Shown here: positions 19,552 through 28,156 of the stretch, one piece after another | How the letters are laid out: each line of letters begins with the position of its first letter | Numbering within the stretch: the first letter of the stretch is position 1 | Assembly (NCBI RefSeq): GCF_003991405.1 | Contig: NZ_RPEN01000157.1 | Coordinates: forward strand, 248,001-312,000 | Source: Pseudorhodobacter sp. E13 | Lineage (GTDB): Bacteria > Pseudomonadota > Alphaproteobacteria > Rhodobacterales > Rhodobacteraceae | Direction: 5' to 3' | Length of the DNA stretch: 64,000 nt | Position numbers and translations under genes: made by a program | Notes under the pieces: model-generated | Databases searched by the model: none | Told to the model about the DNA's origin: nothing | Seen by the model: only the letters and a program-made list of their open reading frames with translations

Positions 19552-20901
19552 TTACCCTTGCAACAACCGCTTGAGCATTTGCAGATCATCTGCAAGCTGG
19601 CTGTCGGCGGTCATCAATTCTTCAATCTTTCGCACGCCATGCATGATGGTTGTGTGGTCGCGCCCGCCAAAGCGCCGCCCAATATCGGGCAGGCTGCGGC
19701 TGGTCAGTTGCTTTGCCAGATACATCGCAATCTGGCGGGGCCGGGCGATGGTGCGCACCCGCTTCGGGCCGATCATATCGGACAGGCGGATGTTGTAATG
19801 CTCTGCCACTTTGCGCTGAATTTCCTCAATCGTGACTTTGCGATCCGAGGCGCGCAGAATATCGGCAAGGCAATCCTGCGTCAGATCCAGCGTAATCTCG
19901 CGGCCCACAAGGCTGGCAAAGGCGAACAACCGGGTCAGCGCGCCTTCCAGCACGCGGACATTGGTTGAAATGCGATGCGCAAGGAATTCCAGCACACCGG
20001 GGGCGATCACAAGGTCGCGATATTGGGTGTGATAGAATTCGGCCTTTTGTTGCAGGATACCAAGGCGCAATTCGTAATCGGTGGGGTGTAGATCAACCAC
20101 AAGCCCGCATTGCAGCCGCGATTTGATCCGTTCTTCAAGGCCCTTGATCTCTCCCGGGGCGCGGTCGGCGGAAATCACGATCTGTTTGTTCTGGTCCACC
20201 AGCGCGTTGAAGGTGTGGAAGAACTCTTCTTGGGTGCTGTCCTTGCCCGCGATGAATTGCACATCATCCACCATCAGCACATCGACAGAGCGGAACAGCT
20301 CTTTGAAATCCATGACCTGCCGTTCGCGAAGTGCTTGCACAAAGCGATACATGAACTGTTCTGCTGAAAGATACAGCACGCGCAGATCGGGTTGGCGCGT
20401 TTGCAATTCATGCGCGATGGCATGCATCAGGTGGGTTTTGCCCAGCCCGACGCCGCCATACAGAAACAGCGGGTTAAAGGTGACGGGGCCACCTTCGGCG
20501 ACACGGCGCGCGGCGGCATGGGCAAGCTCGTTCGGTTTGCCGACCACGAAACTGTCAAAGGTAAAGCGCGCATCCAGCGGGGCGCCGGGCACCTCATCCT
20601 CATTGCTGGCACGTTTGCGCGGGGCTGGTTCCGCCGCTTTGGCTGGTTTGGGCGCGCTGATACGATCCAGCGCAAATTCGATGCGGTCAACTTCGGCGCC
20701 GGAGCGGTGCAGGTGGTGCAGAATCTGGTCAGAGAAATTCCGTTTGACCCAATCGCCAAAGAACGTGGTCGGGACAGAAAAGCTGGCAACACCGTCACGC
20801 AGTTCCGACAGTTTCAGGGGTTCGATCCAAGTGATGTAATTGTCTTTGCCCACCCGCTTGCGCAGGTCTTCCCGAATTTCCACCCAACCATCGTTCGTCA
20901 T
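19552..20901 (-). CDS. dnaA: Chromosomal replication initiator protein DnaA
   Basis: DnaA binds and opens the origin and also acts as a transcription factor. The 449-residue protein has the DnaB-interacting domain I (WVEIREDLRKRVG, YITWIEPLK), a charged linker at about 82-106, the AAA+ domain with Walker A GGVGLGKTH (149-157) and Walker B VLMVDDVQFI, and a C-terminal DNA-binding domain IV with the signature GGRDHTTIMHGVRKIE. The start codon is preceded by a weak ribosome-binding site, and the leader upstream is strongly structured (see 20902-21390). Confidence 0.98.
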   Translation of the reverse strand: MTNDGWVEIREDLRKRVGKDNYITWIEPLKLSELRDGVASFSVPTTFFGDWVKRNFSDQILHHLHRSGAEVDRIEFALDRISAPKPAKAAEPAPRKRASNEDEVPGAPLDARFTFDSFVVGKPNELAHAAARRVAEGGPVTFNPLFLYGGVGLGKTHLMHAIAHELQTRQPDLRVLYLSAEQFMYRFVQALRERQVMDFKELFRSVDVLMVDDVQFIAGKDSTQEEFFHTFNALVDQNKQIVISADRAPGEIKGLEERIKSRLQCGLVVDLHPTDYELRLGILQQKAEFYHTQYRDLVIAPGVLEFLAHRISTNVRVLEGALTRLFAFASLVGREITLDLTQDCLADILRASDRKVTIEEIQRKVAEHYNIRLSDMIGPKRVRTIARPRQIAMYLAKQLTSRSLPDIGRRFGGRDHTTIMHGVRKIEELMTADSQLADDLQMLKRLLQG

Positions 20902-21011
20902 ACTTCTACCCGTTCATCGACTTCGCCCCCTCCCGTTGTTTCCGGGTGAGGGGCCTTTGTGCGCCCGACAACGGCCTGACTGAATGATGCCGCAAGGGGG
21001 CACCACGGGAC

Positions 21012-21080
21012 AAAAAAACGCAGTCCGCTACAGGCAAGCTGTATCGGATGAAACCCAATAAACCACAGACTGCGTTTTCG
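21012..21080 (-). ncRNA. Terminator-like structured RNA upstream of dnaA; short transcript or attenuator candidate
   Basis: On the minus strand an 11-bp stem (AAAACGCAGTC with GACTGCGTTTT) encloses 42 bases. These contain a second hairpin, TACAG-CTTGC-CTGTA, extendable by CCG/CGG. The outer stem runs directly into seven T residues. This is the shape of a small RNA ending in its own terminator, or of a terminator inside the dnaA leader about 110 bases before its ATG. No promoter was identified, so expression is unproven. Confidence 0.4.
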
Positions 21081-21330
21081 CGCAGCACATGTTATCGGGC
21101 GAACCCGTCCTAATGCAGAAGGCACCGCGTAAGCGGGGCAAAGCAGCCAAACACATTCAGAACGCGGTCACGTCTTGTCCCCCAGGACGAAGTGAATCGC
21201 TTGGTGAAACTAGCAACCTGTTGCGGGGCAGAGCAACCGAACTTCTCTGTTGACAGAGAATTGACCGCCGCGAATCTGACAGGCTCGGCAAAATGGCAAC
21301 GGCTGGCGTTTTTTGACCCCTTTGGGCATG

Positions 21331-21357
21331 AAAAAAGGCGCATCCAAGATGCGCCTT
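21331..21357 (-). terminator. Rho-independent terminator of rpsT
   Basis: Read on the minus strand, AAGGCGCATC pairs with GATGCGCCTT across a TTG loop, giving a 10-bp stem that ends in a run of six T. It lies 34 bases after the rpsT stop codon and separates rpsT from the dnaA control region. Confidence 0.88.
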
Positions 21358-21390
21358 AAATCAGCCTAACCCGTTGATGGGTAATGGATT

Positions 21391-21666
21391 TTAGGAAGCG
21401 GGTGCCGCCAGCGCCTTCACGCGCGACGACAGACGCGAGATTTTGCGCGACACGGTGTTCTTGTGCAAAACGCCCTTGCTGACACCACGGGCCAATTCCG
21501 GCTGAGCGGCGCGCAGAGCGGCAGCAGCAGCGGCCTGATCGCCAGATGCAAGCGCCTCTTCTACCTTGCGCAGGAAGGTGCGGATGCGCGAGCGGCGTGC
21601 TTTGTTCACGTCATAACGGGCTTCGGACTGGCGAGCGCGTTTTTTGGACTGGGAAGTATTAGCCAT
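21391..21666 (-). CDS. rpsT: 30S ribosomal protein S20
   Basis: S20 binds 16S rRNA early in small-subunit assembly. The 91-residue protein is very basic and helical, with the diagnostic start [17 protein letters not shown] and the segment [19 protein letters not shown] near the C-terminus. It is transcribed toward dnaA and ends in its own terminator. The 243-base gap upstream (21667-21909) must hold the promoter; it contains a small inverted repeat around 21728-21745 but no clear consensus. Confidence 0.97.
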   Translation of the reverse strand: MANTSQSKKRARQSEARYDVNKARRSRIRTFLRKVEEALASGDQAAAAAALRAAQPELARGVSKGVLHKNTVSRKISRLSSRVKALAAPAS

Positions 21667-21909
21667 GGGTCGAATTTCCTAACGTCTGGATCAGTTGTAT
21701 GTCGGCATGCACAATAGACCCAAGACTTCCGCCCATATCAGCGGAAATGATTCTTGCCTTAAGCGGGCCCACGCGCATTTCAGGGGCGCTGTTACGGCAA
21801 ATGCGCGCGAAAGGGAAGGGCAAAAGCCAAGGCATCCAAGGCTGACACGCTGATTTTGGCGCAATTCGTGGCAATTCGGCCCATCAAGCCGCGCCCGCCC
21901 TGCACGGGA

Positions 21910-22686
21910 TCAGCGGTCGCGGAACTGCGGTGTGCGCTTTTCAAGGAAGGCGGCCATGCCTTCTTTTTGATCCTCGGTCGCAAAAAGCGAATGGAACAAG
22001 CGGCGTTCAAACAAGAGCCCTTCGCGCAGGCTGGTTTCATAGGATTGGTTCACCGCCTCTTTCGCCGCCATCGCTGACAGCAAGGATTTCTCGGCGATCT
22101 TGGTGGCGGCTTTCTTGGCCTCCTCCAGCAGGTTTTTGGCCGGAACCACGCGCGACACAAGGCCAGAGCGTTCAGCCTCGGCGGCATCCATGTTGCGGCC
22201 GGTCAGGTGCATATCCATGGATTTCGACTTGCCGACAAAGCGGGTCAGGCGCTGGCTGCCGCCAAAACCGGCGATGACGCCAAGGTTGATCTCGGGCTGG
22301 CCAAATTTCGCGGTATCAGCGGCGATGATGAAATCGCAGCACATCGCAAGTTCACAGCCGCCACCCAGCGCATAGCCAGACACCGCCGCGATGATCGGCT
22401 TACGGATCTGAAGCATGGCATCGGTAATCGGGGCGAACAGATTGGCGGTATAGACATCGACAAAGGACAGCTCTGCCATTTCCTTGATGTCCGCGCCTGC
22501 GGCAAAGGCCTTTTCCGAACCGGTGATGATGATGCAGCGCACCTTGTCATTGGCGTCTGCGGCCTCCAGCACGGTGGCCAGTTCCGAACACATTTTCACA
22601 TTCAGCGCGTTCAGCGCCTCGGGCCGGTTCAGGCGAATCAGGGCGATATAATCCTCGATCTCGACGATCAGTGTTTCATAGGCCAT
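21910..22686 (-). CDS. Enoyl-CoA hydratase (crotonase family)
   Basis: This is a 258-residue crotonase-fold enzyme that hydrates 2-enoyl-CoA in fatty-acid or amino-acid degradation. The oxyanion-hole segment is [11 protein letters not shown], and the second catalytic region is [22 protein letters not shown], with glutamates at the expected places further on ([20 protein letters not shown]). The product is very likely short-chain enoyl-CoA hydratase. It lies between mutM and rpsT on the same strand, an arrangement often seen near dnaA in Rhodobacteraceae. Confidence 0.94.
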   Translation of the reverse strand: MAYETLIVEIEDYIALIRLNRPEALNALNVKMCSELATVLEAADANDKVRCIIITGSEKAFAAGADIKEMAELSFVDVYTANLFAPITDAMLQIRKPIIAAVSGYALGGGCELAMCCDFIIAADTAKFGQPEINLGVIAGFGGSQRLTRFVGKSKSMDMHLTGRNMDAAEAERSGLVSRVVPAKNLLEEAKKAATKIAEKSLLSAMAAKEAVNQSYETSLREGLLFERRLFHSLFATEDQKEGMAAFLEKRTPQFRDR

Positions 22687-22748
22687 CTGAGCTTCCTTTG
22701 GCTGAGGTTTGAGCGGGACTCTGTAACAGGGATGGGGGCAGGATCAAG

Positions 22749-23600
22749 TCATCTCTGGCAGGTGGGGCAGAAGAAGGATGACCGGCCAGATTGGACGATC
22801 CGTGCGATTTTGGCGCTGCAACCGGGGGTGACGCAGGGTTCACCTTCGCGGCCGTAGGTGCGGAAATTATGCTGGAAATAGCCCAGTTCGCCATCCGCCT
22901 GCCGGTAATCCCGCAAAGAGGAGCCGCCCGCCTCGATCGCTTCGGCCAGCACATCGCGGATCAGGGGCACCAGCCCTGCCACCGTTTTGGCAGACAGCTT
23001 GCCTGCGGGGCGAGCAGGGTGCAGGCCCGCGCGGTAAAGCACCTCACAGACATAGATATTTCCAAGGCCCGCGACGACCTGCTGATCCAGCAAAGCCGAT
23101 TTGATCGGCGTGGCACGCCCTTTCAGGCGGGCTGTCAGATATGTCTCATTAAAGCCATTGCCAAAGGGTTCCGGCCCGATGCTGGCCAGAAGCGGGTGCG
23201 CATCGCCCAAAGCGGTTTCCAGCAGCTCCATTGCGCCAAAGCGGCGGGCATCGTTGAAGGTGATGCGCGCGCCGCCCGCCATATCGAGCACCACATGGTC
23301 ATGTTTTGCAGGGGCGGGGTGGTCATGGTGAAACGCCCCCACCTGCGCCCCGGAAATCAGGATGCGGCCGGACATACCAAGGTGAATAAGCAGTGATTCC
23401 CCGGTGGACAGATCGGCCAGAATATACTTGGACCGCCGCCGCAGCCCCAGAACCCGCGCGCCCGTCAACCGTTCGGCCATGCGTGGCGGGAAGGGCCAGC
23501 GCAGATCGGGGCGGTTGACGGCAGCGCTTTGGATGGTTTGACCCGTCATCACAGGTTCCATCCCACGGCGGACCGTTTCAACTTCGGGCAGTTCGGGCAT
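22749..23600 (-). CDS. mutM: Formamidopyrimidine-DNA glycosylase MutM (Fpg)
   Basis: MutM excises 8-oxoguanine and ring-opened purines and nicks the strand. The 283-residue enzyme begins [13 protein letters not shown], giving the catalytic proline (P2) and glutamate (E3) after Met removal. The C-terminal zinc finger has cysteines spaced C-x4-C-x16-C-x2-C (CVTPGC ... CPTC). With mutY at 3580, both arms of the 8-oxoG repair system are in this window. Its start overlaps the end of the next gene upstream by 23 bases. Confidence 0.97.
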   Translation of the reverse strand: MPELPEVETVRRGMEPVMTGQTIQSAAVNRPDLRWPFPPRMAERLTGARVLGLRRRSKYILADLSTGESLLIHLGMSGRILISGAQVGAFHHDHPAPAKHDHVVLDMAGGARITFNDARRFGAMELLETALGDAHPLLASIGPEPFGNGFNETYLTARLKGRATPIKSALLDQQVVAGLGNIYVCEVLYRAGLHPARPAGKLSAKTVAGLVPLIRDVLAEAIEAGGSSLRDYRQADGELGYFQHNFRTYGREGEPCVTPGCSAKIARIVQSGRSSFFCPTCQR

Positions 23601-24213
23601 GGTCGAGGATATTCCCTGCGATGGTTACATTGACGAAGGTAAGGAAACCGCTGACGCCGACAAGGTGTTTCGGCATCCGCACATCGGTTTTCCTGAACCG
23701 CAGGATGTATTCATAATGCTTGTTGTCGCGAATATCGCGCAGGTCGGCCCAAGGGTATTCGCGTTGAAACAGGCCCCATTTGCGGATGATCAGCCTGTCA
23801 TATTCCACCCGCGCTTCATAGAGAAACAGCCCAAGGCAGGCGATGGACCCGCTAAGGCTGATCACGGCGCTGGGCCATCCGGCGGCAATCAGCTCGCCCG
23901 GTGCGATAATCCACAACACCGCATTCACCAGCACGTTCATCGCCACGGCCCAAAGGCGCACCCCCAAAGTCGTGCGCAGCAAAATGGTGTTGAGCGAGGT
24001 GCGAACCTCTGCCTTCTGACCAATGCGCAGCGGGTTGAGGTTGGCCAGCCCGCCCTCGACCGGACCCGCAGGCCAGTCGGAAAACGCCGCCCCAATCTGC
24101 CGGACAGACCGCGCCAGATACCAGCGCAAGGCCTGGAACAACAGTTTTGCAATCAGCACAGCCAGCCCAAGTGACAGCAGATAGGGAAAGGCGGAGAATG
24201 GGATATAAATCAT
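23578..24213 (-). CDS. Membrane protein with a PH-like C-terminal domain, function unknown
   Basis: This 211-residue protein has a hydrophobic N-terminus (about 5-30) and two spans at about 90-130. After about residue 130 it reads as a soluble domain with alternating strands ([35 protein letters not shown]), a pattern like bacterial PH domains. The PH assignment is by resemblance only. It overlaps mutM by 23 bases on the same strand and is divergent from ubiE. Confidence 0.6.
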   Translation of the reverse strand: MIYIPFSAFPYLLSLGLAVLIAKLLFQALRWYLARSVRQIGAAFSDWPAGPVEGGLANLNPLRIGQKAEVRTSLNTILLRTTLGVRLWAVAMNVLVNAVLWIIAPGELIAAGWPSAVISLSGSIACLGLFLYEARVEYDRLIIRKWGLFQREYPWADLRDIRDNKHYEYILRFRKTDVRMPKHLVGVSGFLTFVNVTIAGNILDHARTARS

Positions 24214-24310
24214 ACGGGCCTTTGGCCGCAGCCACTTGCGGCACTATATGGTTTCACTGTCACCCAGTTCGGTATATCCCGAAGGCGACAAAAATAGGGC
24301 GATGCTTGCG

Positions 24311-25063
24311 ATGACCCAAGACAGTGACAAGACCACGCATTTCGGTTTTCAAACCGTTGATGAAGGGGCCAAGGCCGGGATGGTGCATGGTGTCTTTACC
24401 AAGGTTGCCAGCAAATATGACGTGATGAACGATGCCATGTCTTTCGGGATTCACCGTATCTGGAAAGATGCGATGATGGATTGGCTGGCCCCGCGCCCCG
24501 GTCAACGCCTGCTGGATGTGGCGGGGGGAACGGGCGATGTGTCGTTCCGGTTTCTGAAACGCGCGCCGGGGGCGCATGCCACCGTTTGCGACATGACCGA
24601 AAGCATGCTGGTCGAAGGGCGCCAACGTGCCGAAGCTGCCAGCATGGCCGAGGCGCTGGATTGGGTCGTGGGTGATGCGATGGCGCTGCCTTTCGCCTCG
24701 AACAGCTTTGACGTTTACACGATCTCTTTTGGCATCCGGAACGTCACGCGCATCGGTGATGCCCTGCGCGAAGCCTATCGCGTGCTGCGCCCCGGCGGGC
24801 GGTTGATGGTGTTGGAATTCAGCCAATTGCCCAATCCCGCGATGCAAAAGGCCTATGATCTGTATTCCTTCAACGTGATCCCGGTCATGGGGCAGGTTAT
24901 CGCGAATGACCGCGACAGCTATCAGTATCTGGTTGAAAGCATTCGGAAATTCCCGGATCAAGAAAGCTTTGCCACGATGATCCGTGAGGCCGGGTTTGAC
25001 CAGGTGAAGTATCGCAACCTGACGATGGGTGTTGCCGCCCTTCATTCCGGGTGGAAGCTGTAA
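24311..25063 (+). CDS. ubiE: Ubiquinone/menaquinone biosynthesis C-methyltransferase UbiE
   Basis: UbiE performs the C-methylation step of ubiquinone (and menaquinone) synthesis. With the ATG at 24311 the protein is 250 residues and starts [16 protein letters not shown], the usual family N-terminus; an ATG at 24302 would add three residues and has AGGG just upstream. The SAM-binding motif is [13 protein letters not shown], and the family signatures [18 protein letters not shown] and FGIRNVT are present. ubiB starts directly after its stop codon, so the two form a ubiquinone operon. Confidence 0.96.
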   Translation: MTQDSDKTTHFGFQTVDEGAKAGMVHGVFTKVASKYDVMNDAMSFGIHRIWKDAMMDWLAPRPGQRLLDVAGGTGDVSFRFLKRAPGAHATVCDMTESMLVEGRQRAEAASMAEALDWVVGDAMALPFASNSFDVYTISFGIRNVTRIGDALREAYRVLRPGGRLMVLEFSQLPNPAMQKAYDLYSFNVIPVMGQVIANDRDSYQYLVESIRKFPDQESFATMIREAGFDQVKYRNLTMGVAALHSGWKL

Positions 25064-26593
25064 GTGCGCGGCCCGCATAATATCATCCGTCTGGTCCGCA
25101 CGCTTGCCACTTTTGAGCGCACAGGTGCAATCGGTGTGGTGCTGGAGGCGTTTGAAGCCCCGCCACGCCTGCGCGTTCTGGCACGGGTTCTGGGCTGGCC
25201 GTTCAAATGGCTTGGCCTGCGCGGGGATCCGGCCTTGCCACCCGCCACGCGGGCGCTGACAGCGCTGGGCCCGGCGTATATTAAATTCGGCCAGATCCTC
25301 AGCACGCGCCCCGATGTTGTGGGGGATGAGCTGGCTTTGCAGCTGAAATACCTGCAAGACAAGCTGCCCCCCTTTCCCGTGCCTGTCGCCAAAGACATGA
25401 TCGCGGCAGAGCTTGGGGTGCCCGTGGATCAGGTGTTTTCCGAGTTTTCGGACCCGGTAGCAGCGGCCTCTATCGCGCAGGTGCATCGCGCGCGGCTGGT
25501 GGAAACCGGGGCCGAAGTGGCCGTAAAGGTGCTGCGTCCGGGTATTGAACGCGCCTTTCGCAAGGATATTGATGCGTTCTACTTTGCGGCAGGTGTGATC
25601 GAATTTGTCTCCCCCGCCTCGCGCCGTTTGCGACCGATGGATGTGGTGACACATTTTGATGGCGTGGTGCAGGGGGAGTTGGACCTGCGGCTGGAATCTG
25701 CTGCGGCTGGCGAATTTGCCGCCAATACAGAAAAAGACGAAGGTTTCGCCGTGCCCAAGCCGATCTGGCACCTGTCTGGCCGCACGGTCCTGACGATGGA
25801 CTGGGCCGAAGGTGTCAGCATGGCGGATAACGCGGCGATTGATGCGGCGGGAATCGACCGAAAGGCCCTTGCCTCGCGCGTTTTGCAGCTGTTCTTGCAA
25901 CATGCGCTGCGCGACGGTTATTTCCACGCCGATATGCATCAGGGCAACCTGAAGGTCGCGGCCAATGGCGATATCATCGCCTATGATTTCGGCATCATGG
26001 GGCGGTTGGACGAATATACCCGCCGTGTCTATGCCGAGATTTTGTTCGGCTTCATCCGCCGTGATTATCGCCGCGTGGCCGAGGTGCATTTTGAGGCAGG
26101 CTATGTGCCTGCCGACCGCGATATCGACGAATTCGCCCGCGCCCTGCGCGTGGTGGGGGAGCCGATTTTCGGCATGGATGCGACGCGGATTTCCATGGCG
26201 CGGCTGCTGGCCTATCTGTTCGAAGTGACCGAGCGTTTCGGCATGGAAACCCGGACCGAGTTGATCTTGTTGCAGCGCACCATGGTTGTGGTTGAAGGGG
26301 TGGCCCGCAGTCTGAACCCGCAAACCAACATCTGGCACGATGCCCGGCCTATCGTAGAAAGCTATATCAAGGACAATGTCGGGCCGAAGGCGCTGCTGCG
26401 CGATTTGCAGAAAACCGCGATGGTTCTGGCGCGGTTTGGTCCCAAACTTCCGCGTCTGGTGGAGGCACAATTGGTGCGGCAATCCCAACCGCCAGAGCCG
26501 AAGCCCAGCCGGATGCGGGTGCATCCGGTGTTTTGGGTGACGTTGGGGGGTGGCTTGGCATTGGCAGGGGTTTTTCTGGGCCAATCGCTTTAA
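25064..26593 (+). CDS. ubiB: Ubiquinone biosynthesis protein UbiB (ABC1/AarF/ADCK atypical kinase family)
   Basis: UbiB is a membrane-anchored atypical kinase-like ATPase needed for ubiquinone synthesis. The 509-residue protein has the family KxGQ motif (YIKFGQILSTRPD), the alanine-rich loop AAASIAQVHRA, the catalytic segment FHADMHQGN and the DFG-like YDFGIMG. A hydrophobic C-terminal anchor is at about 480-505. It starts with GTG directly after the ubiE stop. Its end overlaps the convergent phosphotransferase gene by 4 bases. Confidence 0.96.
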   Translation: MRGPHNIIRLVRTLATFERTGAIGVVLEAFEAPPRLRVLARVLGWPFKWLGLRGDPALPPATRALTALGPAYIKFGQILSTRPDVVGDELALQLKYLQDKLPPFPVPVAKDMIAAELGVPVDQVFSEFSDPVAAASIAQVHRARLVETGAEVAVKVLRPGIERAFRKDIDAFYFAAGVIEFVSPASRRLRPMDVVTHFDGVVQGELDLRLESAAAGEFAANTEKDEGFAVPKPIWHLSGRTVLTMDWAEGVSMADNAAIDAAGIDRKALASRVLQLFLQHALRDGYFHADMHQGNLKVAANGDIIAYDFGIMGRLDEYTRRVYAEILFGFIRRDYRRVAEVHFEAGYVPADRDIDEFARALRVVGEPIFGMDATRISMARLLAYLFEVTERFGMETRTELILLQRTMVVVEGVARSLNPQTNIWHDARPIVESYIKDNVGPKALLRDLQKTAMVLARFGPKLPRLVEAQLVRQSQPPEPKPSRMRVHPVFWVTLGGGLALAGVFLGQSL

Positions 26594-27414
26594 AGCGCAG
26601 CAAGTTCCAGCGTTAATGCGGTGGCGTAATCGGCATCGCCTTGTTCGGCTTTCCACAGGCAATGGGCGGCCATGCGCCAGTGGTAAAGCTGTGCCAGGTG
26701 GCGGTAGCGATCTGCTGTCGGGCGCGGGCAAGCGTCGAGAAAGCTGGCAGTGTCTGCGGCATCCAGCACCCGGCCGCGATAAAGCCATTGCATTGCGGGG
26801 GACAAAAACGTGGCCAGATCCTCTGTCGCGTCACCCAAGGCAGGGCATTGCCAATCAATCAGGGTCAGGCGGTCTTCGGCTTCTATCATATTGCCCGGAA
26901 CGGCATCGCCATGGATCAGGCGCGCCGGACCCGGAGGGATGCCTGGGTCTTGGGGCGGGGGTGGCAGCTTTGCATTGCACAGTGCCGCAATCGCCTCGGC
27001 CTGCGCCAAAAGGGCGGCGCTGCCATTGGCAGCTTTGCGGAACGCGGGCAGTTTCAGATTTGCCCGCTGGTGCAGCGCGGTCAGCGTGCGGGCAACTAGA
27101 CGCGGGTCTTTGCGCCAGATCGCACCCGGGACATAGCGATAGGCCACCCAATCCGGCCCCTGTGCAGTCAGGATCGGGGCAAGGCCCGTGCCTGCCAAAG
27201 CCTCCAGCGCCAGTGTCTCGGCCTGCCGGTCATTGGGAAACAGAGGGCTCTCCCCGTTGGGCTGAAACAGTTTCACCACCGTGTCGCCCACGCGCCAAAG
27301 GCGGTTCACGCGTCCGCCGCTCAGCGCCTCCCACGGTTGGTCACGCAGCGGCAGCGCCGTGCTGACACTGGCGCGCAGGTGTTCGGGGGGGAAGGCATGG
27401 GTGTGCAGGGTCAT
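26590..27414 (-). CDS. Phosphotransferase of the aminoglycoside/choline kinase superfamily
   Basis: This is a 274-residue kinase-fold protein. Its catalytic loop LIHGDAVPGNM and the metal-binding DWQCPALGD match the APH superfamily (HGD...N and the DW motif). Members phosphorylate small molecules such as choline, thiamine, homoserine, sugars or antibiotics. No antibiotic-specific context is visible, so a metabolic substrate is more likely. It is convergent with ubiB and lies just downstream of flgD on the same strand, separated by 57 bases. Confidence 0.82.
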   Translation of the reverse strand: MTLHTHAFPPEHLRASVSTALPLRDQPWEALSGGRVNRLWRVGDTVVKLFQPNGESPLFPNDRQAETLALEALAGTGLAPILTAQGPDWVAYRYVPGAIWRKDPRLVARTLTALHQRANLKLPAFRKAANGSAALLAQAEAIAALCNAKLPPPPQDPGIPPGPARLIHGDAVPGNMIEAEDRLTLIDWQCPALGDATEDLATFLSPAMQWLYRGRVLDAADTASFLDACPRPTADRYRHLAQLYHWRMAAHCLWKAEQGDADYATALTLELAAL

Positions 27415-27471
27415 AGCGAAGCGATGCTATCGCGGCAGGGTGTCGCCCCGCAAGGGCCCGCCTTTCCTGTG

Positions 27472-28128
27472 CTATGGGTTGCTGCTGCGCAGGGCGGTAA
27501 TCTGATCGGCAGACAAAGAGACACCCCCGGCAAGGATCAGGCGCGGTCCGGTAGCACCGGTTTGCACCTCTTGGATGCGGGCATAGCTTTCAACCGGGCT
27601 GATTCCGGTTTGCACCCCTTCGCGGTAACTTTCCAGGCTGAGCGTATAGGTGGCATTGGGCAGGGGGGTGCCGGTGATATCGGCCCCCGCCCAGCTATGG
27701 CTGGTGGCCGTCGGGGAAATATCCTCTCGTGCGACTGTGTTGCCTTGCGCATCGCGGACCACAAGAACCGCCCGGTCTGCGCCCGCATCGGCCTTCAGCG
27801 ACAGGCTGACCGGCGTGCCGTTCATGTAAACCGGCGAGGCGCTGCGTGCCTCTTGGCCGACCCAAGGCGCAAGCTGGGCCATGCCCTGCACATTCATCAA
27901 CCCGGCCAGCGCGTCAAGTTTCTGGTTGGTCAGGGTCTGTTGTTCCACGCTGGAAAACGTGGCGAGTTGCACGGCGTAATCGGCGGAATCAATCGGGTTC
28001 AGTGGGTCCTGATTCTGAATTTGCGCGGTCAGCATTTTCAGGAAGGTGTCGAAATCCGAAGAGATGTTAGATTTCGAGGTGGTTTGCGTGCTCTGTGGCA
28101 GGGTCGAGGTGGTTGCGGTAATGTCCAT
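27472..28128 (-). CDS. flgD: Flagellar hook assembly protein FlgD
   Basis: FlgD is the hook cap on which FlgE subunits assemble and is itself exported. The 218-residue protein has the N-terminal FlgD core FDTFLKMLTAQIQNQDPLNP followed by QLATFSSVEQQ, then a beta-rich C-terminal part (about 95-195) consistent with the FlgD Ig/Tudor-like domains. fliK lies 28 bases upstream on the same strand, and the two probably form an operon. FlgE, the hook protein it caps, is not in this window. Confidence 0.95.
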   Translation of the reverse strand: MDITATTSTLPQSTQTTSKSNISSDFDTFLKMLTAQIQNQDPLNPIDSADYAVQLATFSSVEQQTLTNQKLDALAGLMNVQGMAQLAPWVGQEARSASPVYMNGTPVSLSLKADAGADRAVLVVRDAQGNTVAREDISPTATSHSWAGADITGTPLPNATYTLSLESYREGVQTGISPVESYARIQEVQTGATGPRLILAGGVSLSADQITALRSSNP

Positions 28129-28156
28129 GGTCGTCCTTTCAGGGGGGTGCGTTGCG

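Larger units (their letters stand above)
20902..21390. promoter_or_regulatory. rpsT-dnaA intergenic region with inverted repeats; putative dnaA control region
   Basis: No gene is convincing in this 489-base gap. It contains an rpsT terminator (21331-21357), a terminator-like structure (21015-21078), a leader inverted repeat CCGTTGT / ACAACGG (20933-20939 and 20968-20974) next to the dnaA start, a 7-bp inverted repeat TTCTCTG-TTGA-CAGAGAA (21243-21260), and two GAATC sites that fit the CcrM target (21194-21198, 21272-21276). I found no consensus DnaA box (TTATCCACA) by eye, so I do not call it oriC. Confidence 0.5.

Noticed and set aside
21110-21343. 77-residue open frame between rpsT and dnaA
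   Set aside because: No ribosome-binding site, and it overlaps inverted repeats and the rpsT terminator; composition is not protein-like.
20902-21390. Replication origin oriC
   Set aside because: The position next to dnaA is suggestive, but I found no cluster of DnaA boxes and could not compute GC skew, so the call is not supported.
24260-26788. 842-residue open frame on the minus strand
   Set aside because: It is the antisense shadow of ubiE and ubiB, both of which have clear family motifs; the translation is His/Gln/Arg-rich with no domain.
26590-27414. Aminoglycoside resistance gene
   Set aside because: The fold is shared by many metabolic kinases and there is no resistance or mobile context.
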